A program made the translations under genes and the position numbers. The notes below the pieces were generated by a model, which made no database searches, had not been told where the DNA came from, and was given only the letters and a program-made list of their open reading frames with translations. 64,000 nt of DNA from Sandaracinaceae bacterium (GTDB taxonomy: Bacteria; Myxococcota_A; Polyangia; Polyangiales; Houyiibacteriaceae), in contig JADJJE010000002.1 in the NCBI GenBank assembly GCA_016706685.1, forward strand, positions 124,001 to 188,000, in the 5' to 3' direction. Positions within the stretch are counted from its first letter, which is position 1. Every line of letters begins with the position of its first letter. Positions 34,501-41,769 of the stretch are shown here, one piece after another.

Positions 34501-35782
34501 CTTCGCCGCCCACGCGGGCCGCGAGCGCATCTTGCGGTTCCTGGGTCAGCAGGAGGAGCAAGTGCGCGAGCTGGACAGGCTGGATGCGCTCTCACGCGAT
34601 CCTGAAATGCCACGGGCGCTGCGGGCCTTCGCGCTCAACCGGCGTGCGCGCTTCGAGATCGACCGCGGCGCGCTCACGGACGCCCAGCGGCACCTCGAAG
34701 AGGCTCGCTCCCGAGCCATCGCCGAGGGTGATCGGGGCGCCGAGATCGACACGATCCGAATGCTGGCCGAGGTGGCCCGCGACCGGGGTGCGTCCGCGCG
34801 AGCGCTGGCGCTCTGCGACGAGGCGCTAGGGCGCGCTGGCGTGCTGCCCGACTTCCTCCCGGCCCGCGGCCTGGTGCTCATTCAGAAGGGCATCGTGCTC
34901 GAGCGGGCAGGGCACGCGCGCAAGGCCCTCGAGACCTACGCCGAGGCCACCGTCGTGTTCCGCCGCCTGGGTATCAAGCGCCACGAGGCGCTCGCGCTCG
35001 ACCACCTGGGGGCCGCGCTGGCGTGCCTCGGCAACTATCAGGACGCGGTGGCCGTCACCCGTGCTTCGCTCAGCTTCGACCGTGAGACCGGCGACCGCCT
35101 GCGGCTGGGGCGCAAGCTGGCGCTCTTGGCGCTGCATTACGACACGCTGGGGGACGCTCAGCGGGCGAGCGACTTCCTCAGCCACTCGCTCAACGTGTTG
35201 GGCGCCATGGTGGCCATCGAGGCCACGCCCGGCCGCAAAGAGGCGCAGTGCGCCATGATCGAGCTGCACTTGCGCCGCGCCGAGCCCCAGCGCGCGGCGG
35301 AGCTGCTGAGCGAGCTGCGCGTGCAGGTGGCGCAGCACGGGCCGTATCTCGAAGCACGCGAGCGCATCCTCACGGCGCGCGTGCTGCTGGCCGCTGCGGG
35401 TGCCGCCGGCTCGGAGGAGGCCGAGCAAGCGGCCGAGGCCGCCCGCGTGCTCTGCCTGGCCCACGACTTCATCAGCCTCGAGGTGGAGGCACTGGCGCTC
35501 TTGGGCTGGCTGCGCGCCACGCGCGGAGCGCTCGCCGAAGCCAGCGCCGCGGTCGATGCCGCCAGCGCGCGTCTCAACGCCGACGTCACGGTAGAGCGCC
35601 CCGCCGCCGTTCGCATGCTGCTGGCTCGCTGCTACGAACGGCTGGGGGCGCCCGAAGACGCCGCGCGCGCGTGGGAAGCCGCACGCGATGCGGTGGTGGG
35701 GCAGGCCGAGCGGGTGCGTGGAGAAGCGGCACGCGAGCGCTTCCGCGCCACCACCGACGTCGCCGAGTTGCTGGCGCGCTGA
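31529..35782 (+). CDS. Multi-domain Ser/Thr kinase - cyclase-like - P-loop ATPase - TPR regulator
   Basis: A 1417-aa cytoplasmic regulator. The N-terminal kinase has LGKGGMAEVF, ATP-lysine K51, HRD 155-157 (IVHRDVSPQN) and DFG 175-177. Residues about 350-505 resemble a class III nucleotide-cyclase fold (VVVVAGRVRDSSS, then YAPVESALAVAEHLAN), probably catalytically degenerate. An AAA/STAND-type ATPase follows with Walker A GELGVGKS (578-585) and Walker B IVVWLDSLQWAD. The C-terminal half is a long TPR superhelix. Such proteins act as large sensory hubs in myxobacteria. ATG 31529 starts 36 bp after the upstream stop. Confidence 0.88.
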   Translation: MLPAAVPTNAPPPVSLGRYRVLRRLGKGGMAEVFLAKTTGAEGIEKVLVVKRVLPQFARNEHFLTMFVDEAKVATRLNHPNIVQVYAFERVEGEFLLAMEFVDGVDLGRLSAAAKRLGERLPYGLSAYIVHEVTKGLDYAHKRKDSHGESMDIVHRDVSPQNVLLGYDGIVKVADFGIAKAKLVSEDDGVIKGKFSYMSPEQAKGQAVDRRSDVYSLGVLLAELLMGRPMFPGLQGMEALEPAREGRVTFPQDVDPDVPDALDRIVRRALHPDPEQRFQTARSLGSSLAQFLHDSSVLWDAEALEQQLVRLVPRAHASVEDPRIRDAMTFAGFTINAGSLAVERELRERRRVVVVAGRVRDSSSLTDPGQLPSVDQAAARILADIAYKNDAVLSWEDGVEKSHFRYVIGLGRTTPQDALRGVSLAFDVVEALHGLSADLFAPITASLAVSSGIVTTVRDGSGRLLRYAPVESALAVAEHLANEGNAGAVRVTGDVYRLVRRDFRMDEEHSEEVLLDGGIRMRAYRALGARTREERAVDTRHHLGAEGLVGRAAEQETIRALYREAETTGKAVFAAVVGELGVGKSALVSAALDSLEPMPGILSTECGFGTSDVPFSSLAALIRDIFFISDDAERSVVREQIRSSLQAVVMDGDRRDLIERGVLTLLGSADERSADLGHEERTREVVHAIELLLRHLAKGGPIVVWLDSLQWADSASLDLLRTMSQGVHRSPVLILMATRPEVRTAAALRGVPVIELGELDTAERRVIVRRCFRGAEVPEDVVRAIVERAGGNPFHIQELADALLERGVVRVVEDTQGVSTVVRDSSVPISLPSSLEGVVASRLDELPEPTRRALRWLAVAGSGLEERQLVNIAGTDVQASIQELLERGFLVRRTNGTLSFASGVVRQVAYEGAEPDDRRRMHRRVADFFQSLPDAPAARIAHHLEQAGELGAAAHAYLEAAELASGVFANASALGLYARALQLFVNDPEARFAAHAGRERILRFLGQQEEQVRELDRLDALSRDPEMPRALRAFALNRRARFEIDRGALTDAQRHLEEARSRAIAEGDRGAEIDTIRMLAEVARDRGASARALALCDEALGRAGVLPDFLPARGLVLIQKGIVLERAGHARKALETYAEATVVFRRLGIKRHEALALDHLGAALACLGNYQDAVAVTRASLSFDRETGDRLRLGRKLALLALHYDTLGDAQRASDFLSHSLNVLGAMVAIEATPGRKEAQCAMIELHLRRAEPQRAAELLSELRVQVAQHGPYLEARERILTARVLLAAAGAAGSEEAEQAAEAARVLCLAHDFISLEVEALALLGWLRATRGALAEASAAVDAASARLNADVTVERPAAVRMLLARCYERLGAPEDAARAWEAARDAVVGQAERVRGEAARERFRATTDVAELLAR

Positions 35783-35893
35783 GGGTCGGGCGGTACCGCA
35801 TCCCCAGTGATGCGGCGGTCATCAACAGGGTCTTCGCGTACAGCTGGCAAAGCTGTGGACAAATGATGCTAAGATTCTGAAATCAAAGGTGAA

Positions 35894-35921
35894 TTGCAGC
35901 CTGTTCTGGCTGTGCTACATT
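35894..35921 (+). promoter_or_regulatory. Candidate sigma70-type promoter for the TPR gene
   Basis: TTGCAG (35894-35899), a 16-bp spacer and TACATT (35916-35921) lie 20 bp before ATG 35942, inside an unusually AT-rich stretch (35860-35925). The rest of the 159-bp gap after the kinase gene shows nothing else recognisable. Confidence 0.5.
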
Positions 35922-35941
35922 TGTGGACACGCGTATCAACC

Positions 35942-36691
35942 ATGCCGACCCTGAGACCCTCCGCGCCACCTCCGGACTCGACCCCCGAGCAAGCCTTGCT
36001 CGCGGCGCTCCGGTCTAGTCGGCCGGAGCAGCGTCAGCAGGCCGCCGAACGTGGCCTCGCCCTGGGGCCCGGCGTCACGCGGGATACCCAGGTGTTGCTG
36101 CTGCGTCAGCTCTACCTGGCGCACGTGGAGCTCCGGCAGCTGCGCCGCGCCGCGGAGATCGCCACACGGGCCGCCGCGCTGGGGCCGCTCCAAGACATCG
36201 CCTGGCACGACGCCAGCCGAGCCCTCTCAGCGCTCGGGGAGGGCCACGAGGCGCTGCTCACCCAACGTCGGGCCGCGCGCAGCGCTCCGCCCGAGCGGCG
36301 CAGTTTCCAGCTCTGGGGGTTGGCCACGTTGCAGCATCACGCGGGCGACGTCGACGCCGCCCTGGCCACGCTCCAGAAGGCCATGCGCAGCGCGCAGCGC
36401 GACCGCGCGCTCCTGCGGGCCCACGCCGCGTACATCCGCCTCGACGCGGGGCGCCCGGCCCGCAACTTGCGCCGCACCCTCGATACCTTGCGCGCCTCGC
36501 CCAACGCCGAGGGCTACGGTCGGTTCCTCCTCGGTATGATCGCGCACCTCATGGGAGACCAGCGCGAGGCCATCGTGCACCTGCAGGCCTTCTTGCGCCG
36601 CAACGCCGACGCGGGGCTGGCCAAGGAGCTCACGCTGCGCGAAGAGCTGCGGCGTGCGCGCGCCGTGCTGGCGAAAATCGACAGCCACTGA
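35942..36691 (+). CDS. TPR-repeat protein
   Basis: A 249-aa helical protein with about four TPR-like units (LLLRQLYLAHVELRQLRRAA, WHDASRALSALGEGHEALL, LWGLATLQHHAGDVDAALAT, FLLGMIAHLMGDQREAIVHL). There is no signal peptide, so it is probably cytoplasmic. ATG 35942 (MPTLRPSAPP) is used; an upstream in-frame TTG overlaps the promoter candidate. It precedes the cyclic-nucleotide-binding gene by 39 bp and may share its transcript. The partner is unknown. Confidence 0.8.
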   Translation: MPTLRPSAPPPDSTPEQALLAALRSSRPEQRQQAAERGLALGPGVTRDTQVLLLRQLYLAHVELRQLRRAAEIATRAAALGPLQDIAWHDASRALSALGEGHEALLTQRRAARSAPPERRSFQLWGLATLQHHAGDVDAALATLQKAMRSAQRDRALLRAHAAYIRLDAGRPARNLRRTLDTLRASPNAEGYGRFLLGMIAHLMGDQREAIVHLQAFLRRNADAGLAKELTLREELRRARAVLAKIDSH

Positions 36692-36730
36692 GCGGCCCGC
36701 TCGCCGAAACAGTCTGGTATCTTCGGCGGG

Positions 36731-38047
36731 ATGAGCCAAGCCACCCCGGTTGACGCGGCCAGCCCCTACGCCGCTTTGTTTGCAGGAGACGAGGAAGGGG
36801 CGCTGCGCTCCGCCATGGCCGCGCTGAGTGCCGAGCCCCTGGACCTCGCGTCACTCGCGTTGCTCGCACGCGTGCTCGGTGAGCGCGGCCGTCGAGACGC
36901 GGCTGCCGCAGCTCACAAGCGCGTGGTCACACAGCTCATCAACCGAGGCGACCTCCCTGGTGCCACGGCCGCTGCACTCGATGCGCAGGCGGCCGGTGAG
37001 GCCGGTGCCGGAGAGGCATTCGAGAAGATCGCGCAGGCGTTCGGCAAAGGCAGCAAGCGCATCGCGGACGTGTCGCCCTCACCGCCCCCGCTGCCCACGC
37101 GCAAGACCATCGCGCCCGACGTCATGAAGGCCAGCGGCGATGCGCTGCTGGACCAGGCCGAAGAAGCATTGCTCAACGCCGCCGACGCACCGGACCCCGT
37201 GGCCGCCGGGAAGGTGCCCGAGCTGCCGCTCTTCTCCGCGCTCACTCCGCCGGCACTGCGTGAGCTGCTGGAGGCGTTCGAGCTGCGTGACGTGACGCGT
37301 GGGGAAGAGGTCATCGCGCAGCACGAAGAGGGCACCGAGGCCTATGTGGTGGTGCGCGGGCTGCTCGAGGTGGCGCGCACCGAAGACGGCGAGACGCTCG
37401 CGCTGGCGCACCTCGGGCCCGGCGCCATCTTCGGCGAGATGGCGCTGGTGAGCGACGCCCCGCGCGCCGCGCTGGTGCGCGCTCTCGAGACCAGCCAGCT
37501 GCTGTGTGTGCGCCGCGAGACGCTCGAGGCGCTGGCCGCCACCACGCCGGCCATCGGGGAGCAGCTGGGCGAGTTCTGCCGTGCGCGCATGCTCGCCAAC
37601 CTGGTCCGCTCGAGCGCCATCCTGAGCGCCGTGGGCCCCGAGGAGCGCAACCAGATCATCGACCTCTTCGGCACCCGCTCGTTCGACCGTGGCGAGACGC
37701 TGGTAACGGAGGGCGACGAGGCCGCCGGGCTCTTCCTCATCGCGAGCGGTGGCGTGAGCGTCATCGGCAAGGACGGCGACGGCGACGACATCGTGCTCGC
37801 CGAGCTAGGGCCCGGCGACGTGGTGGGCGAGATCTCGCTGGTGCTGCGGCGCCCGGCCACGGCCACCGTGGTGGCGGCCCACCCCACCATCGCGCTCGAG
37901 CTCACGCGCGACCGCTTCCAGGCGGCCATCCGGCAGCACCCCATGCTGCTCACCGAGCTCTACGACGTGGCGGTGAAGCGCGAAGAAGAGACCCGCAGCG
38001 TGGTGGCCCAGGAGGCGCTGGACGTGTCGGACGTGGTGCTCATCTGA
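36731..38047 (+). CDS. Protein with two cyclic-nucleotide-binding domains
   Basis: The 438-aa protein has an N-terminal TPR-like helical region (about 10-110), a linker, and two tandem cNMP-binding domains. The first (about 165-285) has GTEAYVVVRGLLEVAR and LGPGAIFGEMALVSDAPRAA; the second (about 290-410) has GDEAAGLFLIASGGVSVIG and LGPGDVVGEISLVLRRPATA. The phosphate-binding cassette appears twice as G-E-(M/I)-(A/S)-L, each followed by Arg. There is no DNA-binding helix-turn-helix, so it is likely a cAMP- or cGMP-sensing scaffold, not a CRP-type regulator. Confidence 0.87.
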   Translation: MSQATPVDAASPYAALFAGDEEGALRSAMAALSAEPLDLASLALLARVLGERGRRDAAAAAHKRVVTQLINRGDLPGATAAALDAQAAGEAGAGEAFEKIAQAFGKGSKRIADVSPSPPPLPTRKTIAPDVMKASGDALLDQAEEALLNAADAPDPVAAGKVPELPLFSALTPPALRELLEAFELRDVTRGEEVIAQHEEGTEAYVVVRGLLEVARTEDGETLALAHLGPGAIFGEMALVSDAPRAALVRALETSQLLCVRRETLEALAATTPAIGEQLGEFCRARMLANLVRSSAILSAVGPEERNQIIDLFGTRSFDRGETLVTEGDEAAGLFLIASGGVSVIGKDGDGDDIVLAELGPGDVVGEISLVLRRPATATVVAAHPTIALELTRDRFQAAIRQHPMLLTELYDVAVKREEETRSVVAQEALDVSDVVLI

Positions 38048-38052
38048 GCCTC

Positions 38053-38403
<351 letters not shown>

Positions 38404-38429
38404 GCAATGTCCGTCTCTCTGAGGGCCCA

Positions 38430-38460
38430 AAAGAAAAAGACCCCCGCCGAAGCAGGGGTC
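38430..38460 (-). terminator. Rho-independent terminator of the tRNA gene
   Basis: On the minus strand, directly after the encoded CCA, a 9-bp stem GACCCCTGC / GCGGGGGTC (one T-G wobble) closes on a UUCG tetraloop and is followed by TTTTTCTTTT. This is a textbook intrinsic terminator and fixes the transcript end of the tRNA at about 38430. Confidence 0.88.
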
Positions 38461-38537
38461 TGGTGCCGATGAGTGGAATCGAACCACTGACCTAGCGCGT
38501 ATGAAACGCCCGCTCTAGCCATCTGAGCTACATCGGC
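38461..38537 (-). tRNA. tRNA with CAU anticodon (probably elongator tRNA-Met)
   Basis: The 77-nt cloverleaf is complete: acceptor GCCGATG / CATCGGC with discriminator A and encoded CCA; D-arm GCTC...GAGC; anticodon stem GGCGT / GCGCT around the loop TTCATAC (anticodon CAT); T-arm AGTGG TTCGATT CCACT. The first acceptor pair is G-C, so it is not a typical bacterial initiator (which has an unpaired C1). It is either elongator Met or the lysidine-modified Ile2 tRNA; elongator Met is favoured. Promoter and terminator are both recognisable, so it is a single-gene transcript. Confidence 0.95.
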
Positions 38538-38549
38538 AACGGGACGCGG

Positions 38550-38577
38550 ATTATAGGGGGCGCGAGAACGCTGTCAA
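38550..38577 (-). promoter_or_regulatory. Consensus sigma70 promoter of the tRNA gene
   Basis: On the minus strand TTGACA (38577-38572), a 16-bp spacer and TATAAT (38555-38550) match the bacterial housekeeping consensus perfectly. The predicted start of transcription is about 38543, a few bases before the mature tRNA 5' end. Confidence 0.9.
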
Positions 38578-38607
38578 CGTCGGATCGGCGTTGCCCTCGC
38601 GAGCGGC

Positions 38608-38988
38608 TCAGGCCGGGGTGATCTCGATGTAGGCGTGGTCGGAGCCGGGGCGGATGCGGCCGAAGAACTCGCCGGTGATGAAGCTCAGGCCGTACTTCTT
38701 CTTGAAGGCGTGCTTGGCCACGGCGGTCTCGCCCGGCTGGAGGACGCGGGCCTTGCCGGCCACGGTGGCGCCCAGGTTCTTCTTGCCGTTCACGTTGCAC
38801 GGCGTCATCTCGCACGAGGGGTTGGCCAGCAAGCGCTTCACCTTCCACGTGTCGCGCTGCGTCCACACGTAGGCGCGGCCCTCGCTCACGGCCACCCAGA
38901 TGGGCGTGGCCTTGCGCTCCCCGTTCTTCCGAAACGTGGTGAGGTTGATGTACTGCGCGCTGGCGATCGGGTCGAAGGGGTGCGTCAT
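38608..38988 (-). CDS. PPOX-class (pyridoxamine-phosphate-oxidase-like) flavoprotein
   Basis: The 126-aa protein has the split-barrel FMN/F420-binding fold of PPOX-class proteins: YINLTTFRKNGERKATPIWVAVSEG forms the first hairpin, VKRLLANPSCEMTPC the central helix, and the C-terminal block is KKKYGL-x-FITGEFFGR. It most resembles the 'Rv2061-like' PPOX group that uses F420 or heme-type ligands; the cofactor is inference. It is a stand-alone gene with a start at ATG 38988. Confidence 0.82.
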   Translation of the reverse strand: MTHPFDPIASAQYINLTTFRKNGERKATPIWVAVSEGRAYVWTQRDTWKVKRLLANPSCEMTPCNVNGKKNLGATVAGKARVLQPGETAVAKHAFKKKYGLSFITGEFFGRIRPGSDHAYIEITPA

Positions 38989-39055
38989 GGCGCGACCAGG
39001 CTAGCACCGCGGCGAGCGGCCCGCATGAGGTTGGCGCGTGGCTCGGCGGGCCCGC

Positions 39056-39439
39056 TCAGCGAAGCTGCCAGCCTGCGACCGTGAGCGCGGCCCAGCCCAC
39101 CAGGAACGCGAGCCCGCCGAGCGGCGTGACCGCTCCCAGCCCGCGGATGCCGGTCAGCGTCATCGTGTAGAGGCTGCCCGAGAACACCACCGCGCCCACC
39201 GAGAAGGCCACACCAGCCACCGCAGCAGGCCCTGGGGCCCGTGCCATCAGGAGGGCGGCCACGCCGATCGCCAGCGCGTGCACGAGGTGATACTGAGCAG
39301 CAGTGCTCCACCACTCGAGGCGCCGCGCACCATCTTCCAGCTCCGCCAGGCTCGCGCGCAGCCCGTGGGCCCCAAACGCGCCCAGCGCCACCGCGAGGAA
39401 GCCATGCACCCCAGCCATCATCATCAGTGCGCGTTCCAT
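39056..39439 (-). CDS. DUF423 family membrane protein
   Basis: A 127-aa protein with four predicted transmembrane helices and the DUF423 signature GAFGAHGLR near residues 21-29, followed by AAQYHLVHALAIG and the C-terminal GLGAVTPLGGLAFLVGW. The start at ATG 39439 (MERALMMMAG) fits family length. The family (YgdD/YwdK-like) has no firm function. It is divergent from the prolyl oligopeptidase gene across 69 bp that contain a dispersed-motif copy (39487-39498). Confidence 0.9.
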   Translation of the reverse strand: MERALMMMAGVHGFLAVALGAFGAHGLRASLAELEDGARRLEWWSTAAQYHLVHALAIGVAALLMARAPGPAAVAGVAFSVGAVVFSGSLYTMTLTGIRGLGAVTPLGGLAFLVGWAALTVAGWQLR

Positions 39440-39486
39440 GCCGGCGAGCTTGACCCCCGCTCTGTCACCCCGCCAGCCCCTTCGAG

Positions 39487-39723
39487 GGACACCCACCCGA
39501 GAGCCCCGATGGGTGTCCTCGCAGCGGGGCTCGCGCTGGGTGTCCTCGCAGGCGGGTGTGCTGGGAGGGCGCCCGTGACCGGGCCGGGGGAGACCGACCC
39601 GCTCATGGGCCTGAACGCCGACGCCCAGGCGGGCGCGGTGACCGACGTGCTGCACGGTGTGCCGGTGCCGGACCCCTTCCGCTCGCTCGAGCTGGACACC
39701 GAGGACACCCACCGCTGGGTGGA
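39487..39723. repeat. Dispersed motif: four copies at the start of the peptidase gene
   Basis: Cores at 39487-39498 (GGACACCCACCC, non-coding), 39508-39518 (GATGGGTGTCC, contains the ATG), 39535-39545 (GCTGGGTGTCC, signal peptide) and 39713-39723 (GGACACCCACC, encodes EDTHR). Confidence 0.85.
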
Positions 39724-41689
39724 AGCGCAGAACGCACACACCCTCGCCACGCTTGCACCGCACCAGCGCGCCGAGCGCGAGGCGCGCCTGCGTGAGCTGC
39801 TGTCCATCGACGCTCTGGGCGAGGCCCAGCTCGAGGGGGACACGCTCCTCTTCTACCGCCGCTCCGGCGCCGAGGAGCAGGGCGCCTACTTCGTGGCCCA
39901 CGCGCCCGACTTCGTCCCCGTCGCCGCCCCGGTGCTGAGGGCCGAGGCGTTCGGCGAGCGCGCGTCCATCGACTACACCTACCTCTCGCCGGGCGGTCGC
40001 TTCGTGGCGTTCGGGGTCTCGCAGAACGGCGACGAGCGCTCCACGCTGCGCGTCCTCGACGTCCAGACCCGCGCGCTGCTCCCCGACACCATCACCCACG
40101 CCAAGTGGAGCCGCGTGTCCTGGCTGGGCGACGACAGCGGCTTCTACTACACGCGCTACCCCGCCGAGCACGACGCCGACTTCCCGCACGACGACCCGGC
40201 GCGCGTGGACACCTATGGCTCGCGTGTGTACCGGCACCGGCTGGGTGAGGCCCCCACCGCCGACCCGCTCATCTTCGCGGCCAGCGACCCCACCGAGTTC
40301 CCGAGCGTGGGCGTGACGCCGGATGGACAGCACCTGATCCTGGCCGTCTCGCGCGGCTGGTCCGCCAACGACCTGTGGCTCGCCCGCCGCGGTCCCAACG
40401 ACCACCCCGTGGACGTCACCCCCATCATCGTGGGCGAAGAGGCCCGCACCGCCGCGACGGTCCACGCGGGCCAGCTGCTGTTGGTGACCAACCGCGAAGC
40501 TCCGCGCTACAAGGTGCTGCGCACCCCCGTGGCGTTGAACAGCCCCGCGCTCGCCGACGCCGCGCGCTGGCAGGTGCTGGTCCCCGAGTCCGACGCCGTG
40601 CTCAACGAGTGGGTGGTGCAGGGCGACTCGCTACTCCTGGCCTACACGCGCGGCCTCGACGCGGCGCTCGTGGAGTTTCCGCTCGGGGCTGGCCTCTCCA
40701 GCATTCCGCCGCTCCCGCGTGACCTGCCGCTGCCGCCCGGCGGTGAGCTGGGCGAGCTGACCACCGACCGCGCGGGCCGCCACGCGCTCTTCTCGTTCAG
40801 CGGCTATCGCACTCCGCCGGCCATCTTCCTGCGCAGCGGCGCAGCCGACCCCGCGCCCATCGTGCGCGTGACCACCGACGTGGACCTCGAGGGCTTCGAC
40901 TACGAGGTGGTGCAGGTGCGCTCCGCCGACGGCACCGAGGTGCCCATGCAGCTGCTCTCGCGCCGAGGCATGGCACGCGACGGCAACAACCCCGTGCTGC
41001 TCTACGGCTACGGCGGCTTCAACGTGTCGCTGCTGCCCGCGTTCCAACGCAACCTGCTCTACTGGCTCGAGCGCGGCGGCGTCTACGCGGTGGCCAACCT
41101 GCGCGGCGGCGGGGAGCTGGGCGAGGCCTGGCACCGCGCGGGCAGCCGGGAGAACAAGCAGCGCGTGTTCGAGGACTTCGAGGCCTGCATCCGCTACCTG
41201 CGCACGTCTGGGATCAGCCGCCCCGCGCGCATCGCCATCACGGGCGGCAGCAACGGCGGTCTGCTGATGGGCGCCATGCTCACGCGCGTGCCGAGCGAGG
41301 TGGGCGCGGTGGTCTCCTACGTGGGCCTCTACGACATGCTGCGCTACCACCACTTCCCGCCCGCCGAGATCTGGGAACCCGAGTACATGAGCAGCGACTC
41401 ACCCGAGGGCTTCGCCGTCCTCCACGCCTACAGCCCGTACCACCGCATCCCAGACGCCGTGGCGCTGCCGGCCACGTTGATCGAGACCGCCGATCACGAC
41501 AGCCGCGTGTACTGGGGCCACTCCACCAAGTTCGCGGCGCGCCTGCAGGTGAGCAACACCTCGGCCGCGTCGGTGCTCTTCTACATGGAGCGCGAGCAGG
41601 GCCACGGCGCCGGTCGCCGCCTGAGCGACACGGTGGCCCGCTACACGCGCTTCTACACGTTCATCGAGCACGCGCTGGGGGTCGAGTGA
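39509..41689 (+). CDS. Prolyl oligopeptidase family serine peptidase, lipoprotein
   Basis: This 726-aa S9 peptidase has an N-terminal beta-propeller (about 80-420) and a C-terminal alpha/beta hydrolase domain with nucleophile S581 in ITGGSNGGLLMG, Asp in ETADHDSRV and His in REQGHGAG. The N-terminus MGVLAAGLALGVLAGGC is a signal peptide with lipobox AGGC. Both GVLA units of that peptide, and the ATG itself, come from two copies of the dispersed motif (39508-39518, 39535-39545). The enzyme would cleave short proline-containing peptides in the envelope. WVEAQN near residue 73 is the family's usual N-terminal helix. Confidence 0.93.
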   Translation: MGVLAAGLALGVLAGGCAGRAPVTGPGETDPLMGLNADAQAGAVTDVLHGVPVPDPFRSLELDTEDTHRWVEAQNAHTLATLAPHQRAEREARLRELLSIDALGEAQLEGDTLLFYRRSGAEEQGAYFVAHAPDFVPVAAPVLRAEAFGERASIDYTYLSPGGRFVAFGVSQNGDERSTLRVLDVQTRALLPDTITHAKWSRVSWLGDDSGFYYTRYPAEHDADFPHDDPARVDTYGSRVYRHRLGEAPTADPLIFAASDPTEFPSVGVTPDGQHLILAVSRGWSANDLWLARRGPNDHPVDVTPIIVGEEARTAATVHAGQLLLVTNREAPRYKVLRTPVALNSPALADAARWQVLVPESDAVLNEWVVQGDSLLLAYTRGLDAALVEFPLGAGLSSIPPLPRDLPLPPGGELGELTTDRAGRHALFSFSGYRTPPAIFLRSGAADPAPIVRVTTDVDLEGFDYEVVQVRSADGTEVPMQLLSRRGMARDGNNPVLLYGYGGFNVSLLPAFQRNLLYWLERGGVYAVANLRGGGELGEAWHRAGSRENKQRVFEDFEACIRYLRTSGISRPARIAITGGSNGGLLMGAMLTRVPSEVGAVVSYVGLYDMLRYHHFPPAEIWEPEYMSSDSPEGFAVLHAYSPYHRIPDAVALPATLIETADHDSRVYWGHSTKFAARLQVSNTSAASVLFYMEREQGHGAGRRLSDTVARYTRFYTFIEHALGVE

Positions 41690-41769
41690 GCGTTCCGCTG
41701 CTCGCGGGACCGTTGGACTCGGGCCTCTCGCGAGCCCATGTGGCAGGCTGAAGCTGCTCTCGAGGCAAC

